Positions 25,157-34,159 of a DNA stretch of 64,000 nucleotides are shown piece by piece. The DNA lies in assembly GCA_002270565.1 (NCBI GenBank), contig NQMI01000055.1:62001-126000 (forward strand), given 5' to 3'. The stretch comes from Stenocarpella maydis (lineage: Eukaryota; Ascomycota; Sordariomycetes; Diaporthales; Diaporthaceae). Every line of letters starts with the position of its first letter. The first letter of the stretch is position 1. The translations under genes and the position numbers were made by a program. Below the pieces are notes generated by a model. The model saw only the letters and a list, made by a program, of their open reading frames with translations, was not told the DNA's origin and searched no databases.

Positions 25157-27181
25157 ATGCACAAATTCTCATTTCTCTTGGCCCTGCTGTCGGCTCATGT
25201 TCCCACCTCAGTCTCAGCATCCGAACAGAAGCCGATTGCTCCAGTAAACCAGCGTGGTCTAGTTAATAGAGCCGAGGGAGTGTAGTGCAAGTGTTTCCCG
25301 GGAGAGGATTGCTGGCCATCTTATGCCGAGTAGTCATCCTTGAACGCCACGGTTGAGGGATGGCTCGTAGCCACGATCCCCCTTGGATCCCCTTGCCATG
25401 ACCCATACTATGACGAAGAACAATGTGCATATCTCCGCGATCAATGGCTGTACGCGGGAATACAGTAAGCCAAGCGACAGGTCGTCCCTGGAACCACGAA
25501 GGACACTCCTGACCGAACGACTGCAGCGTCAACTCGAGCTCAAGCGTTATGGCCCCTTTCTTTGCAAACCAGAGCTGCGATCCGTGGACTCCCCGTGAGC
25601 GGGCGTGTGAGCTCGGTGCATATGTCCGATATGCAGTCAATGCCACTGGCGCTGAGGACATCGCTGCCGCTGTTAAATTCGCTGGGGAGAAGAATATCCG
25701 CCTGATAATCCGGAATACTGGACGTAAGCAGCTTCTGGGGTTATTTCCAACCCGCCTTGGAATGAAAACTTCCCTCCTGGAGCCTATACCTTAATTGCTA
25801 TAGCCACACTATAGCCCGATCCACGCTATATTTACATAAAACTCGTTCTATCATTCTTTAAAAGCTGACTCTCAATGCTGCAGATGACTACCTCGGCCGT
25901 TCCACCGGTGCCGGTGCGCTGGCAGTGTGGACTCATTATTTGAAGAAGATCACGCCGGTCGACTAGGACGACGCAAACTTCACTGGCACGGCCCTTGAGC
26001 CGGGGGCAGGGGCTCAGGGATATGAGATGCTACAGGCTGCCACGGCCCTCGGCCGCGTTGCTGTGGGAGGAGAATGCCCTACCGTCGGTGTGGTTGGAGG
26101 CTACACACAAGGTGGTGGCCACTCTGCTCTGAGCACAAACTTTGGGCTTGCTGCCGATCAGACACTCTCCTTTGACGTCATCACTGCTAGTGGCGAGCTT
26201 GTCACTGCCTCCAAGACTGAGAACTCCGATCTATACTGGGCCCTGAGGTATGTTTAGAGGGTACTTGTGTGTGATGCGGAGCTCAGTTGCTGACAGCCGG
26301 ACGGTGGAGGAGGCTCAGGTAACTACGGCGTCGTTGTTTCGATGACCGTAAAGACCTACCCAGAAGCCATTGTCAGCGGCCTTAAACTCTCAGTTGAGAA
26401 GGCCAGCAACGGCAACTCGACCAACCAGGTCTTCCAGGCTGTGGACGCCTTTCACGCCGCACTTCCAGGACTGGTCGACTTTGGCTCTATGGTCATATAC
26501 TACTTCACGACCGAGTACCTCAGCACATCCGCCCTGACCGCCTACAACAGGACGCAGGCGGAGCTAGAGCAGGCCATGCAGCCGTTCCTCTCGGATATGG
26601 AGTCTCTTGGCCTAAGACGTAATGTCAGCTACACCGAGAACCCGACCTATTATGACCACTACAGTGCCTACTGGGGCCCCTTGCCGGACGGCTGGATCCA
26701 GGTCGGTACGGCGAGCTTCGGGGGCAGGCTGATCTCGCGTCCCCAGCTGGCAGACTTGCCGCCCACGGCGCGCACTATCGCTGAGGCGGGTGGTATCTTC
26801 ATCGGCGTGGGCACGAACGTGAGGCCGTTTGGCGGCAACGAGAACGCAGTGCTGCCCGCATGGCGCGATGCCGTCGTCTCGGCGTCGCTCGAGGTGCCTT
26901 TCAGCTTCGAGGATCCGTGGTCCGACGTGTTCAAGGAGCTGAATCTCATCACAGATGTCTTGCAGCCCGCTATTGAGGAGGCAGCTCCTGGCATGGGCAC
27001 ATATATCAACGAGGGAGATTTCCGGCAGCCCAATTGGAAAGAAGTATTCTATGGGGATAACTATGGTAGGCTGCTGTCTGTTAAGCAGAGGTGGCATCCT
27101 GTAGAGCTGTTCTACTGTGGCGCTGATGTTGGAAGTGATGGTTGGGTTGTTGCTGAGAATGGACGATTGTGCAAGGTTTGA
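25157..27181 (+). pseudogene. Broken BBE-type FAD-linked oxidase (berberine-bridge-enzyme family)
   Basis: The frame starts at ATG 25157 with a secretion signal (hydrophobic residues 5-21). Introns at 25465-25526, 25724-25883 and 26248-26296 can be placed by homology-like continuity. They restore APFFANQSCDPWTPR, the FAD-binding stretch LIIRNTGHDYLGRSTGAGAL, and GGECPTVG, GGYTQGGGHSALS and SDLYWAL. The C-terminal half (26342-27181), ending in a BBE-like segment, is open. However, TAG stops interrupt at 25283, 25331 and 25964, and after the third intron the frame is off by two bases. A functional enzyme would be a secreted flavoprotein with covalently bound FAD, oxidising sugars, alkaloids or polyketides. 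The stops at 25331 and 25964 fall where I expect Trp in this family, so TGG-to-TAG change is likely. Confidence 0.75.
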
Positions 27182-27599
27182 TCAATGCGGATATTCCCAG
27201 ACCTGGCACTCGTGTGCACCAGCAATGGAATGCCGCGAGGAGGCCCGGATCTGAGCAAGGCCAGTGGTTTGCGCCCTGAAGCTCCCGGCCCGGGGTCTAT
27301 CGTTGGGCTCAAAGCATGTCCACAGGAGGCCAGAGAAGATGTCAAGTGTGCGTCGCGTCGCCATTCTGGATTGAGAGACATTTTTCAACGCTAAAATGGA
27401 CATGAAATTCGATATCCGCAAATCCAGCATAATATCATCCCGGAATTTTAGTTTTGTGCACTCTCTCGCAACGGGCACTGCGTGTTAGCCCTGTGGTAAT
27501 TATGGAGACTCCAGGTATTAGCCAAGAACTGTACGTATCGGCCTCAGTCATGCCATGGTCAGTTTCAAGACGGCCATAAAGGGAAGCTGTTCACAGATG
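27182..27599. other. Intergenic, nothing recognised
   Basis: This is the 3' flank of the oxidase pseudogene and the boundary with the P450 relic. I see no gene or notable repeat. Confidence 0.4.
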
Positions 27600-28011
27600 A
27601 GATACGTCCGCTGGTATCCCCCCCGCCCACTTGTATCGATACCTCACGGCCGTCTCGCTGAAAGCCGGGCTGATGGTCTTCCTGAGCATGGCATAGCTAT
27701 CTGAGGTCTCAGCCTTGAGCGCCCTCTTGCCATTAATCTTGAGCGCCCTCTTGGCACCCTCTTTCTATCAATCTCAACTGGCATGATACTACGCCCATTA
27801 ACGGCCTTTTGGGCTCGGATGATGGCTGGCCATGAGTCTTCCTCCATGCACTCGAGACCGTGTGTTGCAATTTATTGGGCCCTATGCGGACGACAGGCCC
27901 GTACTTTTTATGCAGGACGCCAATGCGCCAGCCAAGTCCACCTCTGATGTTGACCAGAGGCTGGGCCTGAATAGGACGACAGAGGGTGGAAGAAGAGGTT
28001 GTAGGTAACAT
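27600..28011 (-). pseudogene. Cytochrome P450 N-terminal fragment
   Basis: On the minus strand from 28011 the translation contains LHKKYGPVVRIGPNKLQ, the hallmark segment after the membrane anchor in fungal P450s, followed by SAWRKTHG. In another frame at about 27700-27640 comes YAMLRKTISPAFSETAVR, which matches the P450 B'-C helix region (normally H-x-x-L-R-K-x-x-S-x-A-F-S). Frames differ between the two pieces, there are stops, and the I-helix, ExxR and heme-Cys regions are absent downstream, so this is a truncated relic. A 16-base direct repeat (27714-27729 and 27738-27753) lies between the pieces. Together with the adjacent broken oxidase it suggests the remains of a secondary-metabolite locus. 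Confidence 0.6.
27714..27753. repeat. 16-base direct repeat, 24-base period, inside the P450 relic
   Basis: CTTGAGCGCCCTCTTG occurs at 27714-27729 and again at 27738-27753. A small tandem duplication of this kind is one plausible cause of the frame disruption in the P450 fragment. Confidence 0.8.
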
Positions 28012-28867
28012 CGACCGTTATGTGGCGGGGGATGAGCTACTTAATGATAGTTGGCGTCAGCATGCTGAAGCCATTCCCTGTTAAAAGAGGTTGTCGGCGA
28101 CTCACAAGGAGCTTCACACCCGTCGAAAATGCTACTGCTATTTATCGAGGGCGGGCACGTCCGCACAGGGTCTACCAGCGACGAGGCTGCTGCAATTATT
28201 CCAACCGAGTTCCTCACAGATCGTCACTGATCTTGAGGACATCGAACTGGCCCTTTCTTGGCTTTACCACCGAGACACACAACTATCCGGCTCGATCATG
28301 CAAGTCTTGGCATGCGATGCCAATTTCTGGTATGGCAGTCTATCTATGTTTTGATGCAGTAATTCTCCACGGAACAAGTGCCCGGGGTGTTGCTCTGACG
28401 GGGGGGCATAAAGCAGGGGAGGGAAATGTCCACCTAGGAGATGGAAAGGTTGTTAATTTAGTTCTAAGTGCCCATTGGCAGGGGACCATGTACTTGGAAT
28501 GTAAACCTGCATCTGAATCACTTCCCAGGCTTGGTCAACCCCATTATCCAGACGTCTAAACCGTGCAATGGCCTTACAAGACAAAATGAAGCACTTTTCG
28601 CAAAGTCATTCACAAAAGACTCCGAGTAATAATGAGGTCCTTGTCATGTTTCGGCTGCTGCCATGGCCGAGCCCACTGTTCCTCACACTGAGTTCTCCAA
28701 AGGGACCCTCTGGCAGGTCTGTCACCCACCCAGAGACAAACACGTATAAATCGCCAATATATCTCCAAAAAGCCCTCATCCCGAGCCCCCAGTCTAGACA
28801 TCACACCTCTCCATGTTGAGGAAACTTCACAGACAAGCACAAAAAAATTGGCCAAAATTTCAAGAAC
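28012..28867. other. Intergenic, promoter of the 28.9 kb gene at its end
   Basis: No gene is recognised. A frame of 179 codons (28020-28559) has no identifiable motif. A TATA-like element at 28745-28750 precedes the downstream ATG by 118 bases. Confidence 0.4.
28745..28750 (+). promoter_or_regulatory. TATA-like box for the 28.9 kb small gene
   Basis: TATAAA lies 118 bases upstream of the ATG at 28868 in CA/CT-rich DNA, a plausible fungal core-promoter position. No transcript evidence is available. Confidence 0.4.
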
Positions 28868-29299
28868 ATGGCAGACAACTCAAACAACAAGATGATGTTG
28901 ACCACACTCATAGGGCCGGAAATAGAGGCCTCCAAGTTTTTTGCCGACTCAGACTTAGCTCGTGGTGTGAACGCTTTTGACGTGGCATCTCGTGACATCC
29001 CTCAGACTGGTCGACAGGAGGTCGCCTCCCCCCTCGCAAAGACCTTTGCCGAGGAGGAGGGCAAGGGCAGCTCTCACACCCGCCTTGTCCCCAGCCAGCC
29101 GCAGGAGACCCTGGCGGACAAGAACAAGGCCGATGCGGACACTCGGCCAGGCAAGATACCGCGTGAGGCGTAGATATGCTGCCAGTGCGATGTCACGAAC
29201 CCTCCGCCGCCGGCCTGCCGGAATTGTAAGTCACATTATACTTGCCACAAAATATCACGCGGCTCAAGAGGCCATTGCAACATTGAGGTAGGGTACTAG
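28868..29299 (+). pseudogene. Small Trp-Cys protein (member D) interrupted by TAG
   Basis: An open frame starts at ATG 28868 in good context (GAACATGGC) and runs 101 codons to TAG at 29171-29173. Its N-terminal part is hydrophilic (Lys, Glu, Asp, Ser). Immediately after the TAG the same frame continues for 41 codons with I-C-C-Q-C, nine residues, C-R-N-C, five residues, Cys, and then stops at 29297-29299. In the other members of this family the residue two before the first Cys is Trp, exactly where the TAG stands, so a TGG-to-TAG mutation would have removed the zinc-ribbon half. A GTAAGT sequence at 29226 leaves open a further intron near the end. An alternative is that the 101-aa product is itself the functional protein. 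No function is known. Confidence 0.5.
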
Positions 29300-29468
29300 T
29301 AGCTGTTTGAGTCTGCCACCCCCTTGGGGTTTTCGGAGCGAGGCCAGATGCCGCGGTAGGGTAGCTAGATCCATAATAGTGCTAATAAAGTAATCAGAGG
29401 CTTTGAGGAGTTATCCTTTTTACCTGGTGAATGTGCCGTTTCCCAGGTGCAGCCTTGTGAATGCCAGT

Positions 29469-30059
29469 CTAGGAAGCAGTTCCGTCTGATGGTAAGGGGG
29501 AGAATGTTACTTGGCATGCCTCAGCCTGCGCATCGTAATCCTTGCGCCAGGCTCTCGCCCGGTCCAAGTAATCCCCCAACACTGGGCCCGTCATGGAGGC
29601 AGTTGTCCAACCTACCGCCCCGACTAGACGATCCAGGGTCCACACATAGGCGAGGGCCTTCCGTCCGTCTTTGAGCGTCACTACTTGCACTTCGTATAGC
29701 GGATTCTCAAAAGCATCCAGGATTGCCCAGTCTCGGGGGCTGAGTCCGAGACTGTAGATAAATGTGAGTGAAAATGGTCATCGACTGAAACGGCGCAGGC
29801 CGTGGTTTCCTCACTAAATGCGGCCGCGGGCCTCTGAAGACTCGTCGTGGACAAGGCCGGGATACGAGTGATGCGGGAGCTTGGATACACGGTACCCCTG
29901 GGCTTTTACTGGCTCGTTCTCGGGTACACGGTCCAGAAGTGCCGCGATGACCTCGTCTATCAGGAGTGAGCCATAGGCAAACAGGGCGGGTGATGAACGA
30001 GAGGGGTCAGAGCCGAGTGCTGAGCACGCGTGTGTGAAGCGTTCGCTGCCGATGGCCAT
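29469..30059 (-). CDS. AIG2/gamma-glutamylcyclotransferase-like protein, two exons, 175 aa
   Basis: Exon 1 is 30059-29815 and exon 2 is 29751-29469. The 63-base intron (GTGAGG donor, CTACAG acceptor) joins GRI-Y-LGLSPRDW in frame. The start is the ATG at 30059 (ATCATGGCC); no ATG lies upstream in frame. Landmarks are FAYGSLL (27-33), the family's glycine-rich entry to the fold, then YPGLVHDESSEARGRIYLGL and LDAFENPLYEVQVV, the typical D-x-F-E-x-x-x-Y block, and a late AYVW strand. The acidic residues of the ESSE segment (about 73-76) are candidates for the catalytic Glu. Members cyclise gamma-glutamyl groups or act on related amide substrates; the substrate here is unknown. The 20-residue N-terminal extension is not typical. 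Length fits the family. Confidence 0.8.
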
Positions 30060-30416
30060 GATTGTTGATGCCCACCCTCCCAAGCCTGTTGTCAGGTCTC
30101 ACCAGCCCAGTCGGAATACAATCATTGGCAGATGAATGGCAAGCAAGGAGGCCAGGGTTAGGAGTTGGGAGTATTCTAGCTTATGTAACCACCGAACGTC
30201 ACTCTGGCACCGCTGCTTACCCGGCTCGGAGCCTCGCGCACTCACTCACTCACCCACTCTGCATGGGTGGATGGGTGGATCTATGAAACCACTCATTACC
30301 ATGTATATAAAGACGATAACCCATACGCGATGCTATACGCAATAATTCACCGATATCCCTTCATGTGATACGGAACTCTACGCCCCCTGCTCATCCTCTC
30401 AAGAGCTGAGGCCATC
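30060..30416. other. Divergent promoter region between the AIG2-like and LipB genes
   Basis: The two genes are transcribed away from each other across 357 bases. The region contains a CACTCACTCACTCACCCACTC tract near 30240 and a TATA box at 30304-30312 oriented for LipB. Confidence 0.5.
30304..30312 (+). promoter_or_regulatory. TATA box of the octanoyltransferase gene
   Basis: TATATAAAG lies 105 bases upstream of the LipB ATG at 30417, a normal distance allowing a short 5' UTR. Confidence 0.5.
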
Positions 30417-31568
30417 ATGGCTCCCGTCCGCCTCCGGCACATCCACCTCCCGTCGTCACCATCCCAGGGCATCTTCCCGAGCTACCAGACGGCGGCCGGG
30501 CTGCAGGAGCTGCTGCGGCGGCGCCAGCTGGACTACCAGGACTCCGGGCCATCGTCCCCGTCCGGCCGGGGCCTGGCCCCCCCTCAACCGACCCTCATCT
30601 CCTTCACACCGCAGCCGACATACACGCTCGGCCGGCGACAAGCCCACACACACACGGCCGCGTCATCACCTGGCCCGTCCGCCCTATCACCAGCAGAAAT
30701 CTCCCGCCTCAAGGCGCCCCTCCACATCCGGTCGTCGGCGGCACAATCTCGCCCCACCCAAGGCCTGGCGCCCACCAGCGCCGACGAGAACAACAACAAC
30801 AACAACAACGACCCGCCGAGCACAGAGCACGTCTTCCACCCCTCCGTGCTGACCTCGCCCCGCGGCGGCCTGGCCACCTACCACGGGCCGGGCCAGGTGG
30901 TGCTGTGGCCCGTCATGGTGATCAACTCGTCGAGCAGGGCCCTCGGCCACAGGCACTTCACGGTGCGCTGCTACTCGCGCCTGCTGGAGCGCACCACCAT
31001 CTCCCTGCTGCGGCGGGTCTTCGGGCTCGCGGGTTTCACCACAGGCGACCCGGGCGTGTGGGTGAGGACGCCGCCGGCGCCGCGGGGCCCGGGCGGGCTG
31101 GGCGGGGGCGGGGGCGGTGAGGGCGAGGTGCGCAAGATCTCCGCCCTCGGGATCCACCTCCGCCGGCACGTCAGCAGCCTCGGCGCCGCGCTCAACCTGG
31201 ACATGCCCACCACCACCACCACCACCACCACCACGACGCGCGCTGCAGCCTCCGGCGGCGCCACCATGCAGCAGGGTGGGGAGGCAGGTGCAGACGAGAG
31301 GGCCAACCCCTGGGCGCGGTTCGTCGCGTGCGGCCTCGCGGGCAAGGGCGTGACCTGCGTCGAGGAGGAGCTGCTCGCGGCCGGGGGCCCTGGGATCCCG
31401 GGGCTGGGCTCGGAGGCCGTGGCCTGGGCGTGGGCTGAGGAGCTCGCCGGGGGCATGGGGCTCGAGGCACAGGCGGTGGAGCGGGTGGGGAGGGACGAGG
31501 CCGACGAGCTCGTCGCTGCGGCGGCCCGGGACGGCCACATCGACGCTGCAGGCGGGGAGGAGCTGTAG
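30417..31568 (+). CDS. LIP2: Octanoyl-[acyl-carrier-protein]:protein N-octanoyltransferase (LipB/LIP2), 383 aa
   Basis: A single exon from ATG 30417 (CATCATGGC) to TAG 31568. The enzyme transfers octanoate from mitochondrial acyl-carrier protein to lipoyl domains (GcvH, E2 subunits), the first step of lipoate assembly. LipB signatures are RGGLATYHGPGQ (149-160), the substrate Lys in RKISALGIHLRRHV (K240), and the acyl-thioester Cys in FVACGLAGKGVT (C305). The protein is longer than bacterial LipB (about 210-240 aa) because of low-complexity insertions: a Ser/Ala/Pro-rich loop with seven consecutive Asn at about 76-137, a Gly-rich loop at about 224-236, and ten consecutive Thr at about 265-274. 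No strong mitochondrial presequence is obvious, though residues 1-40 are Arg-rich with few acidic residues. Codon use is extremely GC-rich. Confidence 0.92.
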   Translation: MAPVRLRHIHLPSSPSQGIFPSYQTAAGLQELLRRRQLDYQDSGPSSPSGRGLAPPQPTLISFTPQPTYTLGRRQAHTHTAASSPGPSALSPAEISRLKAPLHIRSSAAQSRPTQGLAPTSADENNNNNNNDPPSTEHVFHPSVLTSPRGGLATYHGPGQVVLWPVMVINSSSRALGHRHFTVRCYSRLLERTTISLLRRVFGLAGFTTGDPGVWVRTPPAPRGPGGLGGGGGGEGEVRKISALGIHLRRHVSSLGAALNLDMPTTTTTTTTTTRAAASGGATMQQGGEAGADERANPWARFVACGLAGKGVTCVEEELLAAGGPGIPGLGSEAVAWAWAEELAGGMGLEAQAVERVGRDEADELVAAAARDGHIDAAGGEEL

Positions 31569-34063
31569 CCCCATCACCGAGACGATGTTGTCATCGGGTG
31601 GCGCGAGTGATCACATGATGGGAGGTGAGACACGGAGAAGGATTCTGGGAATAGATGATGGATGTCACACGATTACGACCAGCATTGCGAGGTGGCCGTT
31701 TGCATGTCAGCTTACTAGACCATGGTCTATCGACAAGAGATACCCGGCGTTGTAGCGTCCTGGGGCCCCATGGCTGCTCCACCGTGCTCGCCCTCTCGAC
31801 ACGTGGCCAATCATGGCTCGACAGCACACCGAGAAGCCGCAACACACATGTGTGCAATATCTAACCCAATATGTGACCGCACCAGGCACTGTCGCAATCC
31901 ATCACAAGTCCTGCACGCCCGCCGTCCCGTCGTCGCGGCCGGGTGCGCGAAAACACAGCCCCTGGTCTGCCGAGCCGTGGTGCTGGCGAGTACGACACAA
32001 ACACAAGCCCCCTGGCCCCGCGCGCCGCCCGTTCGACAAGTGACGGTGGCAGTGACAGCCAGGGCGGCCGAGGGTCCCAGCAGGGGACAAGTCATCAGGC
32101 CAGAAAATACACACACACACACACAAAAACGACAGCTCACATTCACCCCTCATTCCTCACAACGTGGCAGCTTTGGACGAGCCGCGCCCCGCCAGACTGC
32201 AGCCGTCAGTGTGGTCTGATTTCCTGTTCGCAGGAGGGGATATTCCGGAAGCTGAGAAGGCCGGCTGATTATCATTTGCTGTCGTAGGTGACAAGCAGAC
32301 GCGAACAGGCAGACGGGCGGCACGAGGCACTGACTCCGGAATTATGCAGCTCATGATATGTGACCATGCGCAAGCCCTCTCCCCCCCCCCCCCAACCCAT
32401 CTTCCTTGACGTCAGGCCCCCAGCCATCTACCTAGTATATGTACATAGTGGGTAGGTACTGAAAACCGAGCCCCGTTGCTAATATCCTTCAGACCCCCCG
32501 AGTAGGGGTGGCTCTTCCCCCAGACTACACTAGGGGGGCCCATAAGGCTTCTTTCTCTCCCTCCCGTCGGGATATTGTCATGGCTCTGATTGGTTACCAC
32601 GCTCGCGGTAATCTTGTAATCACAACGCGTGTGTCCCTGACCGACCGGCAGCCTTCTGTAGCGGTGCTGACCACTAGCACAGCATCCTGGGGCGGAACAA
32701 GACCACCGCCATCAAAGTGAGCTGATCCTGTGGGCACGTTCTGGCCAAGGGGCGGCGGGCGGCCTTCGGTCGCAGCCGCTTCTCACCCCCCAGGCGAGGG
32801 CTCACACGGCTTCGAGGGGGGCAATGGGGGCGACTCGGAACATGTTCTCCGCTAAACAGCCTGAATCGGGCCTGCGTCTGGCTGAAGATTCCGGGTGTGG
32901 GCCACGGCTCGGTCGGGCCACAGGGAGAAGGGTCGAGAAGAGCGCTGCACGGGCAGTCGACTAGCTTTCTCCTGGTCCGTATGTGCCCATGTTTGATGTG
33001 TGACTGCATATGTGTGTTGTGGCGTCGACGTAGGTGTGTATATGCAAATGTGTGCGCGTGTGTGCCCGCTTGCGCCTGCATGTAGACACATGTACTCCGT
33101 ACGTATGGGAATACCCCCTCCCCCTTCACATGGACGGACCACCTTATTCTGCACGGGGCCGCTGTGGGGCTCCGATCTCTTCCTGCCACTGCCTCCTGCG
33201 CGTTGCCGTACGACCCATCTGGCTCATCCCCGCCCCTCAAGAATGTCCCGTCCACCGGCTTCAAAAGGGGGCAGAGGCTCGGTCGGCACCGGGACACGAG
33301 TACGGTGATGGTGGGCAGCCTATTGGCCCTCACTGGGGGAGGGCTCGATGAGGGAGGGGTGACCGAGCCGGTCTGGCTGTTTGCGTCGCAGCATCAATGC
33401 TGCCCAGAGTCGATAGTGCCGCTCGCTACTTGGCTGTTATCGTCGCATATGACAAACACGCGACCCCTACCCGCCCCCCCCCCCGGGCGACGTCAACAAG
33501 CTTCCTCGAACCAACAAGATTATCTCCATGACAGGGCCTGTGAGTGGCGGCTGATGTTTGCTGCATCCCTGCATGCTCGGCCGCTGCTCTGTGCTGCTCA
33601 GACTTTTGTCTATTGGTTCGCCTCGTTTGGGTGGCCGCGGCGGAAGCCTCCTCTCTGCAGTGGTGAGTGGACGGGATGCCAGGCATGTGAATACAAACAA
33701 ACAGTCGATCCTCTGTCTTTGGGAGATCCGAACCCATCTGCAGGTTTTGGTGGGCCCAGGCGCGACGGGAGAGGCCGCAGGATGGGTGGGTCGAGCGGCC
33801 CAGACAAGGCAGGAAAGGTCTGGCGATCGTTTGCCTGGTTCTCAAGGGGCAGCAACAGCAAACGCTGGGCAGTCTTCCTGGCGGGAATGATTTGCGGGCG
33901 CAGGCCGTGTCAAGATGTCGCGATCCGACGGCTCTCCCAATAGCGCTTTTGCGTGCTTGACTTGTCCCAGGTACGTGAGCCAGTGGCGGCTCCAGGCCGG
34001 TTGCATAGGCCCAGGCACACTCGAAGAAGCAAGTCCCAATTCCCTAGGCCCACCCGAAGCCGA

Positions 34064-34159
34064 GCCGCTGGAGATGTATCGCATGCGCCTGGTTCTTCAC
34101 CGGTGCCCCTGAGAGCCGCTGGGGATGTATAGCATGCGCCTGGTTCTTCACCGGTGCCC
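34064..34159. repeat. Tandem duplication, 51-base period
   Basis: A unit beginning GCCGCTGG and ending TTCTTCACCGGTGCCC occurs at 34064 and again at 34115. The copies match over about 45 bases with two substitutions. It is intergenic and looks recent. Confidence 0.85.

Noticed and set aside
25283..29173. TAG codons at expected Trp positions as evidence for a reassigned genetic code
   Set aside because: Several clearly intact genes in the window (MARVEL-like, sirtuin, LipB, acyl-CoA synthetase) terminate with TAG, so TAG is a normal stop here. Mutation is the simpler reading.
30687..31577. 296-codon open frame on the minus strand over LipB
   Set aside because: It is a shadow of the GC-rich LipB frame; its product is a composition-driven Arg/Gly/Ala string without motifs.
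33164..33943. 259-codon plus-strand frame in the gene desert
   Set aside because: Other frames over the same bases are equally open, the codon pattern is not like the real genes, and no motif or homology is visible.
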